Source: Zasmidium citrigriseum (lineage: Eukaryota; Ascomycota; Dothideomycetes; Mycosphaerellales; Mycosphaerellaceae). Taken from it: 64,000 bases of DNA. The translations under genes were made by a program, and so were the position numbers. The first letter of the stretch is position 1; every line of letters starts with the position of its first letter. Of this stretch, positions 25,501-37,298 are shown one piece after another. The DNA lies in the NCBI GenBank assembly GCA_002786025.1, contig NHNW01000073.1, forward strand, positions 1 through 64,000, read 5' to 3'. The notes beneath the pieces were generated by a model that saw nothing but the letters and a program-made list of their open reading frames with translations, was not told where the DNA came from and ran no database searches.

Positions 25501-28500
25501 TTTTAAAGATAGGACTTTATCGATCTAGCTACTAGGTAGGTAGGAATCCGTCGATCTAGCTACTAGGAGAGGCTATACTTATAAATTTAGTAGAGGAGAG
25601 GCTACTACTCGATAAAGGCTAGATCTAAGATAGGATATCTATAATAAGGGCGGGATCTCTAGTCGCTCTAGGGAGGACGAGGTCGCGATATTAAATAGCT
25701 TATATAAAGACGAGGGCACGATTTAAATCTTATAAGACTAGATATAGCGAAGATCTCGTAACTTTAAAATAGGATTAAGATAAGATCTAGAGCCTTATAA
25801 TACTATATATAGCGAAGATCTCGTAACTTTAAGATATAATTAGGTTAAGATTTCGAGACTATATCCTTCGATAAGTACTAGATAGTAGTATATATTTCGA
25901 TAGACGATTCGAGGATATCTTTAATTATAGATAAGGATAAGGTATAGATTATAAGCTATATAGAAGGAAGTAAACTTAAAACTTCTAAGTATTATACTAT
26001 TTTACCTATTATATATCGTAAGTAATACGCTTAAATAATCTATATAGAAGCCTAATCTAGTTTTAGTATCGACTAACGTACTCTCCCCTACTCTCCCTAT
26101 TATCGTTATAATAGTCTATACCTCTTATATCTATAGTAAAGGCTATCTCGAATCCTCTAAACCCTTAGGCGTATCTATACTATAGTAGAATAGGCGGAGG
26201 TAGTCGTTACCCTCCTATTAGAGCTATCTAACTACGAACGCCTTAATATCGCTATTTATAACGAAGTTTCTTAGTAGTATTTACTCCTATTTACGAGTAC
26301 TAGTCTACGGAGTAATACTCGAATCCGCCGCGTAAGGGTTATACTAGTATTTATAGATCTCCTACGCCCTTTCCTCTCGTAGCTCCTACTTACCTCTATA
26401 TCTATATCTAATTTCTAATAGTAAAATAGGACTATTGTTCCTATTGTCGTAGAAACGAGATACGGCGTTATATAATACCCTAGTATACTAACGTTATAAC
26501 TATATCTAATCTCTCCGCTCTTTACTAAATAGTACCGCCTTTAGGTAGCGTAACGCCTACCTCTAGAGCTATTTAAGGACCGCTAATACTCGATAGAAGT
26601 AAGAGTAGACTTCTTAATACGGCTACTACGCCTTACTATAGACTTAATACTTCTACTTGTCTCCTAGTACGCCTTAGTATAGAAAGTCGTATAGTAGCGT
26701 TAGTAGACTATTAGGGATCTCTACGCTATTAATATAGATCGTATATAAGTACCGAATATATATAGGCTACTAATTTAGAGGTATTCCCTATATAGTAGAA
26801 GGCGTATTAATAGTAAAGCGGGAAATTAGCTTTATACTTAGACGGGATAGTACTCGATCTATCGCGCTAGTAAGGAGAAGCTCGCCCGTTACGACTATTA
26901 AGTAGAAGGGAATTTATAACCTAGACGAGGCGAGTAAGGCGGCGCTACTTAGTCCTCGACTAAGCGAGCTTAATATTATTACGGAATCTATAGCAGTATA
27001 AGTAGCGATTAAGCCGCCGCGCCTAGCTAATACAAGTATACCTTTAAGTAGTTTTAGGGGTATAAAGAGTAGATTCGTAAAAGGAGAATATAGTATAGTT
27101 AGAGGAAGAAGTACTATAGTAGTACGAGGGCCTTTTTAATAGTAGCTTCGGATTACGAGAACTACTACGTTACTAGGCTAGTAACTATATCTATCGTATA
27201 ACTATAATTATATACTTCTACGGAGCGGATAATAGAGCAGCTCGTAGATATACTTCTAGCTTCTAATCTTACTAAGACGAACTATCTCGTAATAGCGATA
27301 TATACGCCTAAGTCTAAGTATACGAGCGTTCTAGGGATAGGTATTTCGTATTATACCCCGTCCTATTACTCGTTAATACTATATCGTCTACGATAATCGA
27401 CTCTAGTAGTATTCCGTCTTCTTCTAGCTCCTTCCTTAGTAGGCCTATATATTTAGATACCTACTTCTACTTAGCTATAAGTATACTTATCGAGACCTCT
27501 ACTACGACTATCTTTATAAGATCCTAGCGGTTCCTTAATAATTTTAAGTATAGTTCCTCGTTCTATCTCGTTAGTAAGAAGGGGCCCTATATAGGAATAC
27601 TATAGTAGTCTACTACTTTATCTTTAGGGTATTTAAACGGCTCCTCCGTTCTCTATCTCTTTAGCTCTAGGGATTTCCCTATACTCGACGACCTCTTACT
27701 ATTCGTACTTAACTCTACTATCTCTATATATACTTTATAATATATATATATCTTTAGGCGACTAGTTACCTAGTAATTACTATAGAGTAGAGATCGATTT
27801 ATTTAGTATAAATACCTATAGCCTTCGAACTACCTAGAAGTCTTCTTATAGGAGTTATACTCGTCTTAGTATAGGTAGTCTAGTACTATACATTTCCCTA
27901 CTTCTATACCGAGTATATAATAAAGGGCGGCTCTCCTTACTCTTAGACTTACGAAACTCTAAGTAGACCCTTTAGAGGTATTTAAATAGGATATATAGGC
28001 CTCTCGGAAACGTAATAATCCGCTTTCGCTATTAAGGACTCTCTAAGCGAGTACGCGGTCCGTATTCTTCTTATCTTTAATAAAACTATCGTTATACGCG
28101 GATACTATAGCTCGTATAAACTACTACGAGTAGTCTTCTCTAACTACTAGGTAGATTAAGAGGGCGGCGGCCTTAGTCTCTAAAGTAGGTACTATATTAA
28201 TTTAGGAAGCGTTAACGTAGTAGATACGATTAGACGAACTACCCTAAAACCTAACTACCTTAGTTCGAACGCTAGCTAGCTAAAAGGCTAACTTAACTTT
28301 ACCTTATCTATTACGCTATATAGATAACCTCTAGTATTATCTATACGATACCTTTAGGAACGATACTAGAAGCGATATAGATATAACTAGGAGTTAAGGC
28401 GGAGTACGAGGCGAGTAGAGAGGCTAGAGATTCGAGCTATAATAAGTAATTATTATTCTATAGGATACGAGCTAGAGAGCTAAAAGTTCGAGGGAATATA

Positions 28501-31180
28501 AGCGTTTTAAGGCGTAGAAGAGACGGACTAGAGTATCGATTATTAGAGGATATATTAGGCTTCCTAGGCGTAGAAGAGCTAGGTAGGAAGGCTAGAGATC
28601 TAAGCCGCGATAAGAAACTACTCGCGTAAGAATAGCTATACGAGAAGGCTAGCTCTATAGTAAGGAGATATCTAAGAGAGGAGCGAGCGGGGAGGCCTCG
28701 TATTACTAATATATAGGTATTATTTAATATAGCTACTACGAACGTCGCGACTATTATCTAGGAGACGCCTCTACTACCTAGGGCGCGTAGCTATAGGACG
28801 CTAATACTAACCTACTATATCTACTTATAATTAGTTTCCCTCTATTTTATCTACTCCTCTTACGCCCTCTACTTATCTAACGCTTCGACTAGGTAGCTCC
28901 TCGATAGGCCTTACTTAGTAATAAGCCTATCGAGCTTATAGCCTACGACGTTACTACTAAGGTTACCGTCTTTATCGTTATCTAGAATATCTACTCTATT
29001 AAGGGGGGTATAGGCGTTCGAGTACTACTCTTATATTACTATAGTCTAACCTTCCGCTAAGCTAGGTACCTAGTAGTCTCGATAGACGCGCTAGAACTTA
29101 GGTTCTATAAAGTCGTCGAAGGGAACGAAGAAGTAGTAAATGTTTTATACGTAGTTAGATTATAATAGCCTCTAGTTCCTATCGAGGGTATTAAGATAGC
29201 TACACTTCTACTAGATAATACTATATCGTACCTAAATAACGAGATCGCGCGTATATCTAGGCTAGAGTAAGCCTTTATAATTATACTTTACGTAGATCTC
29301 TCGAATCTCTAACTACGACTAGTTAAGCGTACTAGTTAGATTTAGATTACTATAGTAGATAAAGCGAGTAGTAAGTATCTACTAGTCCTTCTAACTTAGT
29401 TGTTCTAATAGCGTCTAGACGCCTTCTAGTACCTAAGTAGGGCGGCGTAATACTACTATATATTAATAATACTAGTAGTCGATCGAGATAGGGACCGCTT
29501 ATACCTATAGTTAAGGTTATATACGAGAAAGAGTATACTACGTAGGGTAGATAGATAAAGGCGAGCTTTATAGCGTAGTAGCTAAGGCGATATTAATCGT
29601 TATTAGTTAATTTAGTAGATAGTAAGAGGTATATAGCTCTTTCTAACTAAGTGTCTAGTATTATCGTATTATTAAGCGCTAGATAGTATAGGTACGAAGC
29701 GATTAAAGTAGTAGTAGCGGTTAGCGGACGGTATAATAGCGGAAAGAGGCGTATAAGTTAGAGACGAAGATACTAAGGCCTCGACTCGCGATAAGTATAT
29801 ATTAAAGAAGCTAGTTAGAGCCTAGGCTTACGATTCGTAACGAGTATATAGTTAAGGAGGTAGCTAAACTATATAATAATACCCTCGAGGCGTCCCGTTA
29901 AAGTATATAATCGTATAGTCTAGGAGGAGGTTAGTTAGACCTCGTAATACTACCCTTAAGAAGCTAACTAGAGCCTAGAATAATATATACGAGGAGCTTA
30001 CGATTTGCGAAGACTTATCGTTAAAGGTACTAGACTTCGGGCTTTTAGACTATAATAAGTATATACTAGAGGCTAGTAAGGGGATTAGGCTCTAAGTTCG
30101 CTATTTAGACGTTATTTCTACTATATAGAAGGCTACTAAATCGTCGAGGACTACGTTAGATATAAGGACGAAAGCTCTCGTCTAATAGATATCTATACGT
30201 AGTATATACTATAACTTAGACGAGGCGACTATAAGGGCTTTATAATTTAAAGAGCTCCTAATTAAAGCGAGTAGATATATATAAGGATACTAAGCTAGAT
30301 ATCTTCTACGAGTATATAGGTACTCTAACTATTATAGCTAAGATAAATTCGTAGCGTACGTATTACTACGCTACGTCTAGGACTTTCTCTAATAGCTCTA
30401 TTAATACTCGTAGTATTTTTAGAGAAATAGATAAGACTGTCGATTAGCTAGCTACTAACGGCGAACCTATCGTAAATAGTAATAAGAGCTCGCTAAGTAT
30501 TACCTATATATCTAGCCTAAACGTTAGACGCTTACTAGAGAAGTCTAATAGCGCTATAGAGCTCTAGGGAAGGACTAGAACCTTTTATTAATATAGTAGC
30601 TCGGAATAATATATAACTAGACGCTAGTTTAGCTCTTTAGGTACTACTAGATATTATAGGAGCTATCTAGTTTTCGAGGTCCTACTAAACATTAATAGTA
30701 GTAATATTAGTAAGAATAATACCCTATAATATAGCGAGATTAGTAGTAACGCCTTTATAATTTTAAGTAAACTAATAGCTTTTAATAGATAGATTATTAA
30801 GCCTAGGTATCTTAATATAAGAATAGAAACATAAGGCCCTTAGCTAGTAAATATAGAAGTAGAAGGCTATTAGCTAGTAAGTATAGAAAGGAATATAGCC
30901 GCTTATTATAAAAGGAAACTATCCCTAGAAGCTAGTATCGAGAATCCTATAAAGAATAGTCTACCTAGCCTAGCCTATTACTTATATTATTATATTAGAA
31001 AGAAAAGAAAGCTAGAACTCTACCTATTACTACCTACGAAGGAAAGGAAGCTAGCCTAGAGATAGAAGAAAGAGACCTAGTATTAGCTAGTCTATTATCT
31101 AAAGGGAACGATAGAGCTAGTATAGAAAGAGAAGAGGTAGCTAGAAAGGTAGCTATCCTACTAAGCTATTAAGTTAAGAT
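22562..31180. repeat. Outer repeat DNA right of the LTR element, unclassified
   Basis: RIP-mutated DNA that continues the sequence interrupted at 6,845. It shows stretches of protein-like composition on both strands, but I could not identify reverse transcriptase, transposase or integrase motifs by eye. A degenerate tandem array lies at 25,130-25,620, and a short duplication (GAAGATCTCGTAACTTTAA) occurs at about 25,750 and 25,817. There is no intact gene. Confidence 0.55.
25130..25620. repeat. Degenerate tandem array of 40-60-bp units
   Basis: Phrases such as TATTAAGCTACTAGGAAGAG and GGAATTAAGCTATTTAGTAG return about a dozen times in varying combinations. The units differ in length and sequence, so this is an old minisatellite-like array. 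Before RIP it may have encoded a repetitive protein segment. Confidence 0.7.
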
Positions 31181-31189
31181 CTAAAACTC

Positions 31190-32375
31190 TAGAAGCTACT
31201 ACTACTACTAGAGTCGCTACTATCGCTACGCTTACCTTAATCGTCCTTCGCTAGCGTAGAGGGACTAAATAGCTTACCCTTACTCTTACTAGTAATAGGA
31301 CGAGTCTATAGCTACTAACCGAAGGTAGCTAATAACTCCTACTAGATATTAGCGTAGATCTCTCGTATCTTATCGCCTAACGACTAATAGTCTAAGCGGA
31401 AGTTAAAGTTAATAGTAATACGGCTATAGCGCGTACTACTAGAGGGTATATTAATACGCTACTCGAAATATAGTAGTAGAGGGGCGGAGACATTAAGACC
31501 GTTCTTAATACTAGATATAACGGAACTCTAGCGGGATAGTAGGTCGCTAGCGATACTAAGGATATCTTCCTAAGCTAACGTCTAAGGCGAAGATAGAGGA
31601 GGCTTACTACCCTCGCGCTAATTAGCGCTAAAAGAGTAGCTATTAGTCTTACTATCGTACGTATACTCGGTATAGGCGCTACTAAATAGGCTAGGGTAGG
31701 TAATATAATAGTTAAAGCGGAAACTACTAGACTTCTTCTAGCACCTCGTATACCGCGTATTACTCTTATTTCTAACGCCGCGGTTAGCTAGGTAGAGTTT
31801 TACCTACTTCTACGAAGTAGCTAAGATAGTAGGTAAGAGGTTAGCGTAGGTAGTAAGGTCGAATTTAAAGTTTTAGGAGATAGCTAGCTCGCGTTTAACC
31901 TAATTAGGATAGAGCGGGTATATAGTAGTAGTAGCGAGCGGATAGGCGAGCGACTTAAAGAGATCCTTATAGGCCGAGTAGCTATTAATAATAGTAATAG
32001 CCTATTCCTAGTTTATTTCGCTAGATAGAAGAGAGGTAGTATTATAGACGAGACGCTTAATAAGGTTAAGTAACTTCTTCTACTTAGACTACTTAGATAA
32101 TAGCGTACCCTTCTTACTATCGCGGGATAGTAGACGCTAGCTACTACTACTACTACTAGACGTAGGATTACTAGTTAGCTTACTAGTTAAAGTAACGTCG
32201 AAGCTAGCTATAGTATCGCTAGGGTTAATAGAGCTACGCTTATATTAGTTTAGTTAAGAGCGCCCCGCTATAGCTTTACTTTACCTTAATAAGTACGTCT
32301 TATACGAGCTAAGCGCCTTATTAATAGTAGGAGAGTAGAGGAAAGCTAGTAGTAGAGTTAGTATAGTTATTAAGT
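31190..32375 (-). pseudogene. RIP-killed gene relic, about 390 codons, unknown
   Basis: On the minus strand one frame remains coherent from about 32,370 to 31,190 and is interrupted essentially only by TAG. It is Ser-rich, with two long serine runs, a basic Lys/Ser/Gln stretch in the first third and no recognised catalytic motif. A TATAAAAG box lies about 100 bp upstream of its probable start. The start codon appears as ATA, as expected if ATG was hit by RIP. It could be a transposon protein, for example a gag-like or DNA-binding protein, or a captured host gene. Confidence 0.5.
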
Positions 32376-32475
32376 ATTATTAAAAGTATAAGAGGTTAGA
32401 AGAGGGAAGAGAAGAGGGAAGGTAGTAGTAAAGAGGTAGTTATTTAGTTTAAGTTAAGAAGTAGAAGAAACCCTT

Positions 32476-32483
32476 CTTTTATA
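32476..32483 (-). promoter_or_regulatory. TATA-like box of the relic gene
   Basis: TATAAAAG on the minus strand, about 100 bp upstream of the inferred start of the relic frame at 32,375. The box contains no CpA or TpG and would have been spared by RIP. Confidence 0.35.
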
Positions 32484-32839
32484 GCGGCGAGTAGGCGGCC
32501 TTAGGTATCTACCTTCTTAATAGCGTAATTACCCGCGTACCTACTTCTTTCTTATAATTAAGTATATACGTACTTAAAGGCTATTAATAAACGAGCTCCT
32601 AACTATATTACTAAGTAGTAACTACTATTTATAGACGGTTAGGAAGTACGAGCTTAACGATTATTAGCTAGCGGATCTACTTAGTTTCCTAGTATATAGG
32701 TATATAAACGGGTATCTAAAGGGATCGATAAGGCCTTAAGAAATAGGTATAGATACTTAAAGTTCCTATATTTATCTATAGTAGGAAGATATACCCCTTT
32801 AGCGATAAGTTCGAGAAGAAGCAATCGATTCTAGTATAA

Positions 32840-33690
32840 ATTAAAGGACTAGGCTAGGCATTTCGAGCTACTCTAATTATATATTACTCTAATTATATAT
32901 TAGAGGAGAAGAAACTCTATTAGATTAATATATAAGGATATAGGCGTTAATTTAATATTTTATTATAACATTTATATTCCTACTATATAGGAGATACGTA
33001 AAAGAGGACTAAAGATCGCGCTATATAGCTAAATTTAGCTATAGGTACTAATAAGGTAGATAATAGGAAACATAGGTCCTATTAATAAGCTATAAATTTA
33101 ACGAGAGAAGCTACTAGTACTAGATCCTTAGGGATTAGCTATCTCGATTAGATTCTTAGCCGTAAATAGATAGAAGCTCCGCCTAAGTACGTATAACTAG
33201 AAATAATACTCCCTCGTAGATAGACTAGTTATAGAAGGACTCCTTACTCTAATTATATATTAGAGGAGGAGGAGGAGGAGGACTAGGCTAGGCTAGGTAT
33301 TTCGAGCTACTCTAAGGGTATATTAAAGGCTAGAGAGTTAATCTATTCGCCTAATATATATTAGAGGATTAGGCTAGAGATTTCAAGCTATACTAGATAT
33401 ATATACTATAACGGCTAGAGAAGCTATCGATTTACTCTAAGTATATATTAGAGGGCGTTCGAGGATAGAGCTAGAGAGTTAAAGTCTATCGATTTGCTCT
33501 AAATATACGTTAGAGGACGCTAGGGGACTAGCGTTTATTATTAAAGGCTTAAGACTAGACTAGACTAGCTAGACTAGGCTAGAGAGTCGATCGATTTACT
33601 CTAAGAATATATTAAAGGACTAGGCTAGAGATTTCGAGCTATTCTAATTATATATTAGAGGTCGAGTATTCTAGAAGTATAGCTAGCTAC
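32840..33690. repeat. Short-repeat cluster A (GACTAGGCTAGAG / ATTATATATTAGAGG)
   Basis: Many variants of two phrases alternate here: a GGACTAGGCTAGAGA-like string followed by TTTCGAGCTACTCTAA, and an AATTATATATTAGAGGA-like string. CTCTAATTATATATTAGAG is close to an inverted repeat. Spacing is irregular, roughly 50-110 bp. The cluster has no coding frame. Confidence 0.7.
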
Positions 33691-33699
33691 TACTACTAG

Positions 33700-34210
33700 T
33701 AGGCTTCGCCTTAAAGTACTCGCGAATCCGAGAGTTTAGCTTAGGTAGAAGTATAAGGACTTCTACCTATTATAGTTAATAGTCGCCTTAGCTACTACGT
33801 CGCGAGCTACTAAAGCGCTCTAGTAGGTACTTATTTATTCTAGTAGTATACGTAGTTAGTAGCTAATAAAGAGTATACGTAGAGATAGATAAGTATAATA
33901 GAGAAGAGAGATAGATAGTAGTAGTAGTATTAGTAGTAGATATATATTATAGTAGGGCCTAGGTAAGGCTCTAGGAGGTAATACCCGTAGTAGTAGTAGC
34001 TAAACTAGCTAGCGGCTCGAAGAAACGTCTAAATTAGAGTATTAGATAAAGGGTATCCCCTTTAGCTTATATAGAAACGCTATAGAAGGCTAGAAATAGT
34101 ATATATAACCTATTAGCTATATAGCTATAGATATTAAGCTATCTATAAAGAAGAAACTTAGAAACGCTAAGTTTAGAGGAGGGTAGGTAACCTATTATAG
34201 CCTAAGGTAG
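33700..34210. other. Gap between repeat clusters, nothing recognised
   Basis: RIP-mutated sequence with a few TAG-rich simple stretches near 33,900. I see no coding frame, repeat or signal. Confidence 0.5.
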
Positions 34211-34219
34211 GTTAGAGAT

Positions 34220-34690
34220 TAAAGTTAGAAGGAAAGAGAGACTAGGCTAAAGAATCGATCGATCTAAGAAGGACTAGGCTAGAGAGTCGATCTATTTACT
34301 CTAAGAATATAATATATTAAGGACTAGGCTAGAGAGTTAATCGATACTATACTACTCTAAGAATATAGAGTAGAGCTACTCTAAGAATATATTATAGGGG
34401 GCTAGGGAGTCGATCCGTTTACTCTTAGAAGGATATTAATAGATTTCGAGCTACTCTAAGAATATAATAGGTTAAGGACTAGGCTAGAGAGTTAATAGGG
34501 CTAGAGAGTCGATCGATTTCGAGCTACTCTAAGAATATAATAGGTTAAGGACTAGACGGGAGAGTTAATCGATTTCGAGCTACTCTAAGAATATAATAGG
34601 TTAAGGACTAGGCTAGAGACTCGTTCCTTAAGAGTTAATCGATCCTTTTACTCTTTACTCTAAGAATATATTACTTAACCTAGCTATAAA
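34220..34690. repeat. Short-repeat cluster B
   Basis: At least six returns of the phrase GGACTAGGCTAGAGAGTTAA or close variants, combined with TTTCGAGCTACTCTAAGAAT. It uses the same vocabulary as cluster A and is probably the same satellite or element end. Confidence 0.7.
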
Positions 34691-34699
34691 GATAATAGC

Positions 34700-36140
34700 G
34701 AATTACGACTCGATAAGGATATATATCTACGATAGCTATATACTACGCTAAGTATATATACGAGGCCTAGAGGAAGGTATAGAAATAGGAGACGAGAAGT
34801 TTAATTAATAATAGATAACTATAGTAACGGCTAGAATTTATATTAAGCTATATACGGCTGCTCTATCTTCTAATCTAATATCTAGTCTACGAGTCTATCT
34901 CTTACTACCTCGATAGATATACTACCTTTACGACCTAGTTACGTAATCCCTTATATTCTCTAACTAGGTAGTAATATAGTACTACGTAGTAGGTAGAGAC
35001 TCCTTCTTTATTAAAGAGTCGAACTTAACGAGGTTCTAGTTTAGTAGCTCGCTAGTAAGAAGGAAGCTAGTCGAGCTAGCTTAGTTAGTATATATAGCCT
35101 ATAGTCTAATATATATAGTACTAGTAACTAGATTATCGAATTAGTTCTCGTTAGCGAGACTAGCGTAAGGATTAAACTTATACTCTTTATAGTACTATAT
35201 CTCTATAGTTAGTATAACGTATATACGCTACTATCTACTAAATATAAATATAATAGGCGGTTTATCCTCTTTAGCGAGATAGGCGTAGATAAGTCGCTTT
35301 ATACTAAGGAGGTAGCTAATAGGTACCTACTCGCGCTTATTATAGACCTTATCTAGGCTAAGGTATTCGAGGACGCCTTTATTAATACTAGCCTTAATAG
35401 TAGTATAGGTATCCTAATTACTATATTCCTCTAGGTAGGATATAATAGACTTTATAGGGTAGAGGTAGTAGTCGCTATTAACTCTTAAGCCGTTAAGGTC
35501 TTAAATAGTTAGAACGATTAGTATTATCTATACTAAATTAGCTTCTTCTTTAAAGCGACTAGACTAGGGTACCTACTACGAATATAGCGAATATAGATAA
35601 GGTTAGGAAGTAATTACTTAGAGACGCTAAGATAGTAGAAGAGAGCTTTAATCGAGCGGTAATAATAGCGCGGATAATATAGTAGTAATAGTTTACGTTT
35701 TGCGACCGTATCGACGAGAGCGAGTACGCGATAGGAGAGTAGTAGTAGTAGTAGTAATAGGGTAGTAGGTAGGTAGAGGAATAAAGGTAGTACGAGAGGC
35801 GGCTTTAAAGCTACTACGTAGTAGCTACTCTCGATTTATATTAATACTACTAAAGGAAGGAGTAATATTAAAAGCGTAGTTATAAACGCCGCGCCTTCCT
35901 CGTTTACTACGTAATAATGTAAACCCGTACGCTACTACCTTACCTTTAAATATTCCTTATTACTACTACTAACTCTCTCCTCCTTAATAATAACTACCTA
36001 CCTACCGCCCCTCTTATCGTCGCCTTCTACTCGCTCGCTTCGCTTTCTCTTCTATTACTATTATAGTATTAATAATCGTACGTTACGCCCGTATTCTCTA
36101 CCGCTTTATATACTAACCTATATATATAGCTATATCTCGC
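34700..36140. other. RIP-mutated DNA, no feature resolved
   Basis: TAG-rich sequence with some protein-like stretches on the minus strand. I could not follow any frame long enough to name it. A (TAG)n-like run occurs near 35,740. Confidence 0.45.
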
Positions 36141-36149
36141 CTAATACCT

Positions 36150-36900
36150 ACTAGTATAGAGCTTCCTACGACTCCTAATTATAAGTAGTTATAGTCGGCT
36201 CCTAGTAGCCGCGGTTCTAGTAAGCGTAAGGCCTCTAACGATAGCGCTAGCGGTCCTTCTAAGAAGCGTAGTAAGAAGACTACTATTACTAGTAATACGA
36301 TTAATCTTAAGTAGTAAGAGTACTAGGTATAGATACTTCTCGATAGCTACTTTAACTCTTTACTAATATAATATAATAGATTAACGTTACTATAATCCGC
36401 GTATTAGACTAGGATAATAAAGTCTAGTACCTTAGCGTCTAAGGCTACCTAGTCGCTACTAAGGTAGATAATACTAACCTAGTCGTCGTCTTCTAGTTTA
36501 CTAACCTTACGTATACAAGCCTAGACCTTAGTATAATATAGTATCTTCTTCTAGTAGTAAACGACTTTAGCGATACGCTTAAAAGTAGTATTATCTAGGT
36601 TAGAAAAGATTAGCGGCTTACTCCTCTTAGTACTAGTAATGGCGCGTAGACTACTATCTAGCGTAAGTAGAAGTTTATTAAGCTCTAGTAGGAGGCCTAT
36701 AAAGGCCTAGAGTAGAATATACTTTAATCGAGTTATATAGTAGCTTAGATTCTATAAGCGTTTAGCGCTATAGCCTTAAATTAGATAGTTTTAATAGATA
36801 GAGAGCTAGTATAGGCAATTAAGAGTATAGGAAATCGAGACGTTATACTTCTATACTTTTAACTTTATCTTTATACTATCTTAAACGTAACGCCGAAGCT
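36150..36900 (+). pseudogene. RIP-killed frame with bipartite basic motif
   Basis: On the plus strand a frame is readable for about 240 codons if TAG is read through. Near its start it has two basic clusters, SKRKAS and SKKRSKK, separated by a Ser/Gly stretch. This looks like a bipartite nuclear localisation signal. After it come Leu/Gln-rich, helix-like segments. The layout resembles a small nuclear or transposon-associated protein. I do not recognise the family. Confidence 0.42.
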
Positions 36901-36924
36901 AGCTAGTAGTATACTAGCGCTGTT

Positions 36925-36966
36925 AATATCACGCTAAGAATATTACGCTAAGAATATCACGCTAAG
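36925..36966. repeat. Three perfect-period 14-bp units at the edge of the RIP block
   Basis: AATATCACGCTAAG, AATATTACGCTAAG and AATATCACGCTAAG follow each other without a gap. The middle unit differs by one C-to-T change at a CpA, which is a RIP-type change. The array marks the transition from RIP DNA to normal DNA. Confidence 0.85.
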
Positions 36967-37298
36967 CTAATCGTTCGAGGATTGCAGAAATTAGAAAGTC
37001 CGTACGTTACTTTTTGCAAAGGTTGGCCAGGTTGAACGTTTGAGCCGCTGGGATTCGATTCGATCGATCGATGACTTCAGTTCTTAATTGTTCTACGACT
37101 TCGCCTACGTAGTTTCCTAGTACGGCATTACACAAATAAGATGAATTCGATCACGTATGTACTCGCATGCATTGCCGAATCCGGTCAGATCTCGTAGGTT
37201 GACGTGGGTCCAGCTCCCCCATACTTCCTTCTAATCCCTTCCACGGATACATTTATGAGGAGAATCAATTGAAAGCCGCTTATCAAACGATTTCTACA

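Larger units (their letters stand above)
1..36924. repeat. RIP-mutated transposable-element block
   Basis: Almost no CpA or TpG dinucleotides occur through this whole stretch, while TpA is in large excess and CpG remains frequent. This is the footprint of repeat-induced point mutation acting on CpA on both strands. As a result only one open frame above about 60 codons survives (1,566-1,811), and it resembles no known protein. Relic frames can be followed if TAG is read as a mutated CAG or TGG codon. The block contains one almost complete LTR retroelement and less well resolved flanking repeat DNA. Normal dinucleotide use returns abruptly at about 36,925. The block starts before the window, so its left limit is unknown. 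Confidence 0.93.

Noticed and set aside
1..36924. CRISPR-like or bacterial origin of the repeated motifs
   Set aside because: Spacing is irregular or in kilobases, the DNA is eukaryotic with RIP, and no cas-like genes occur.
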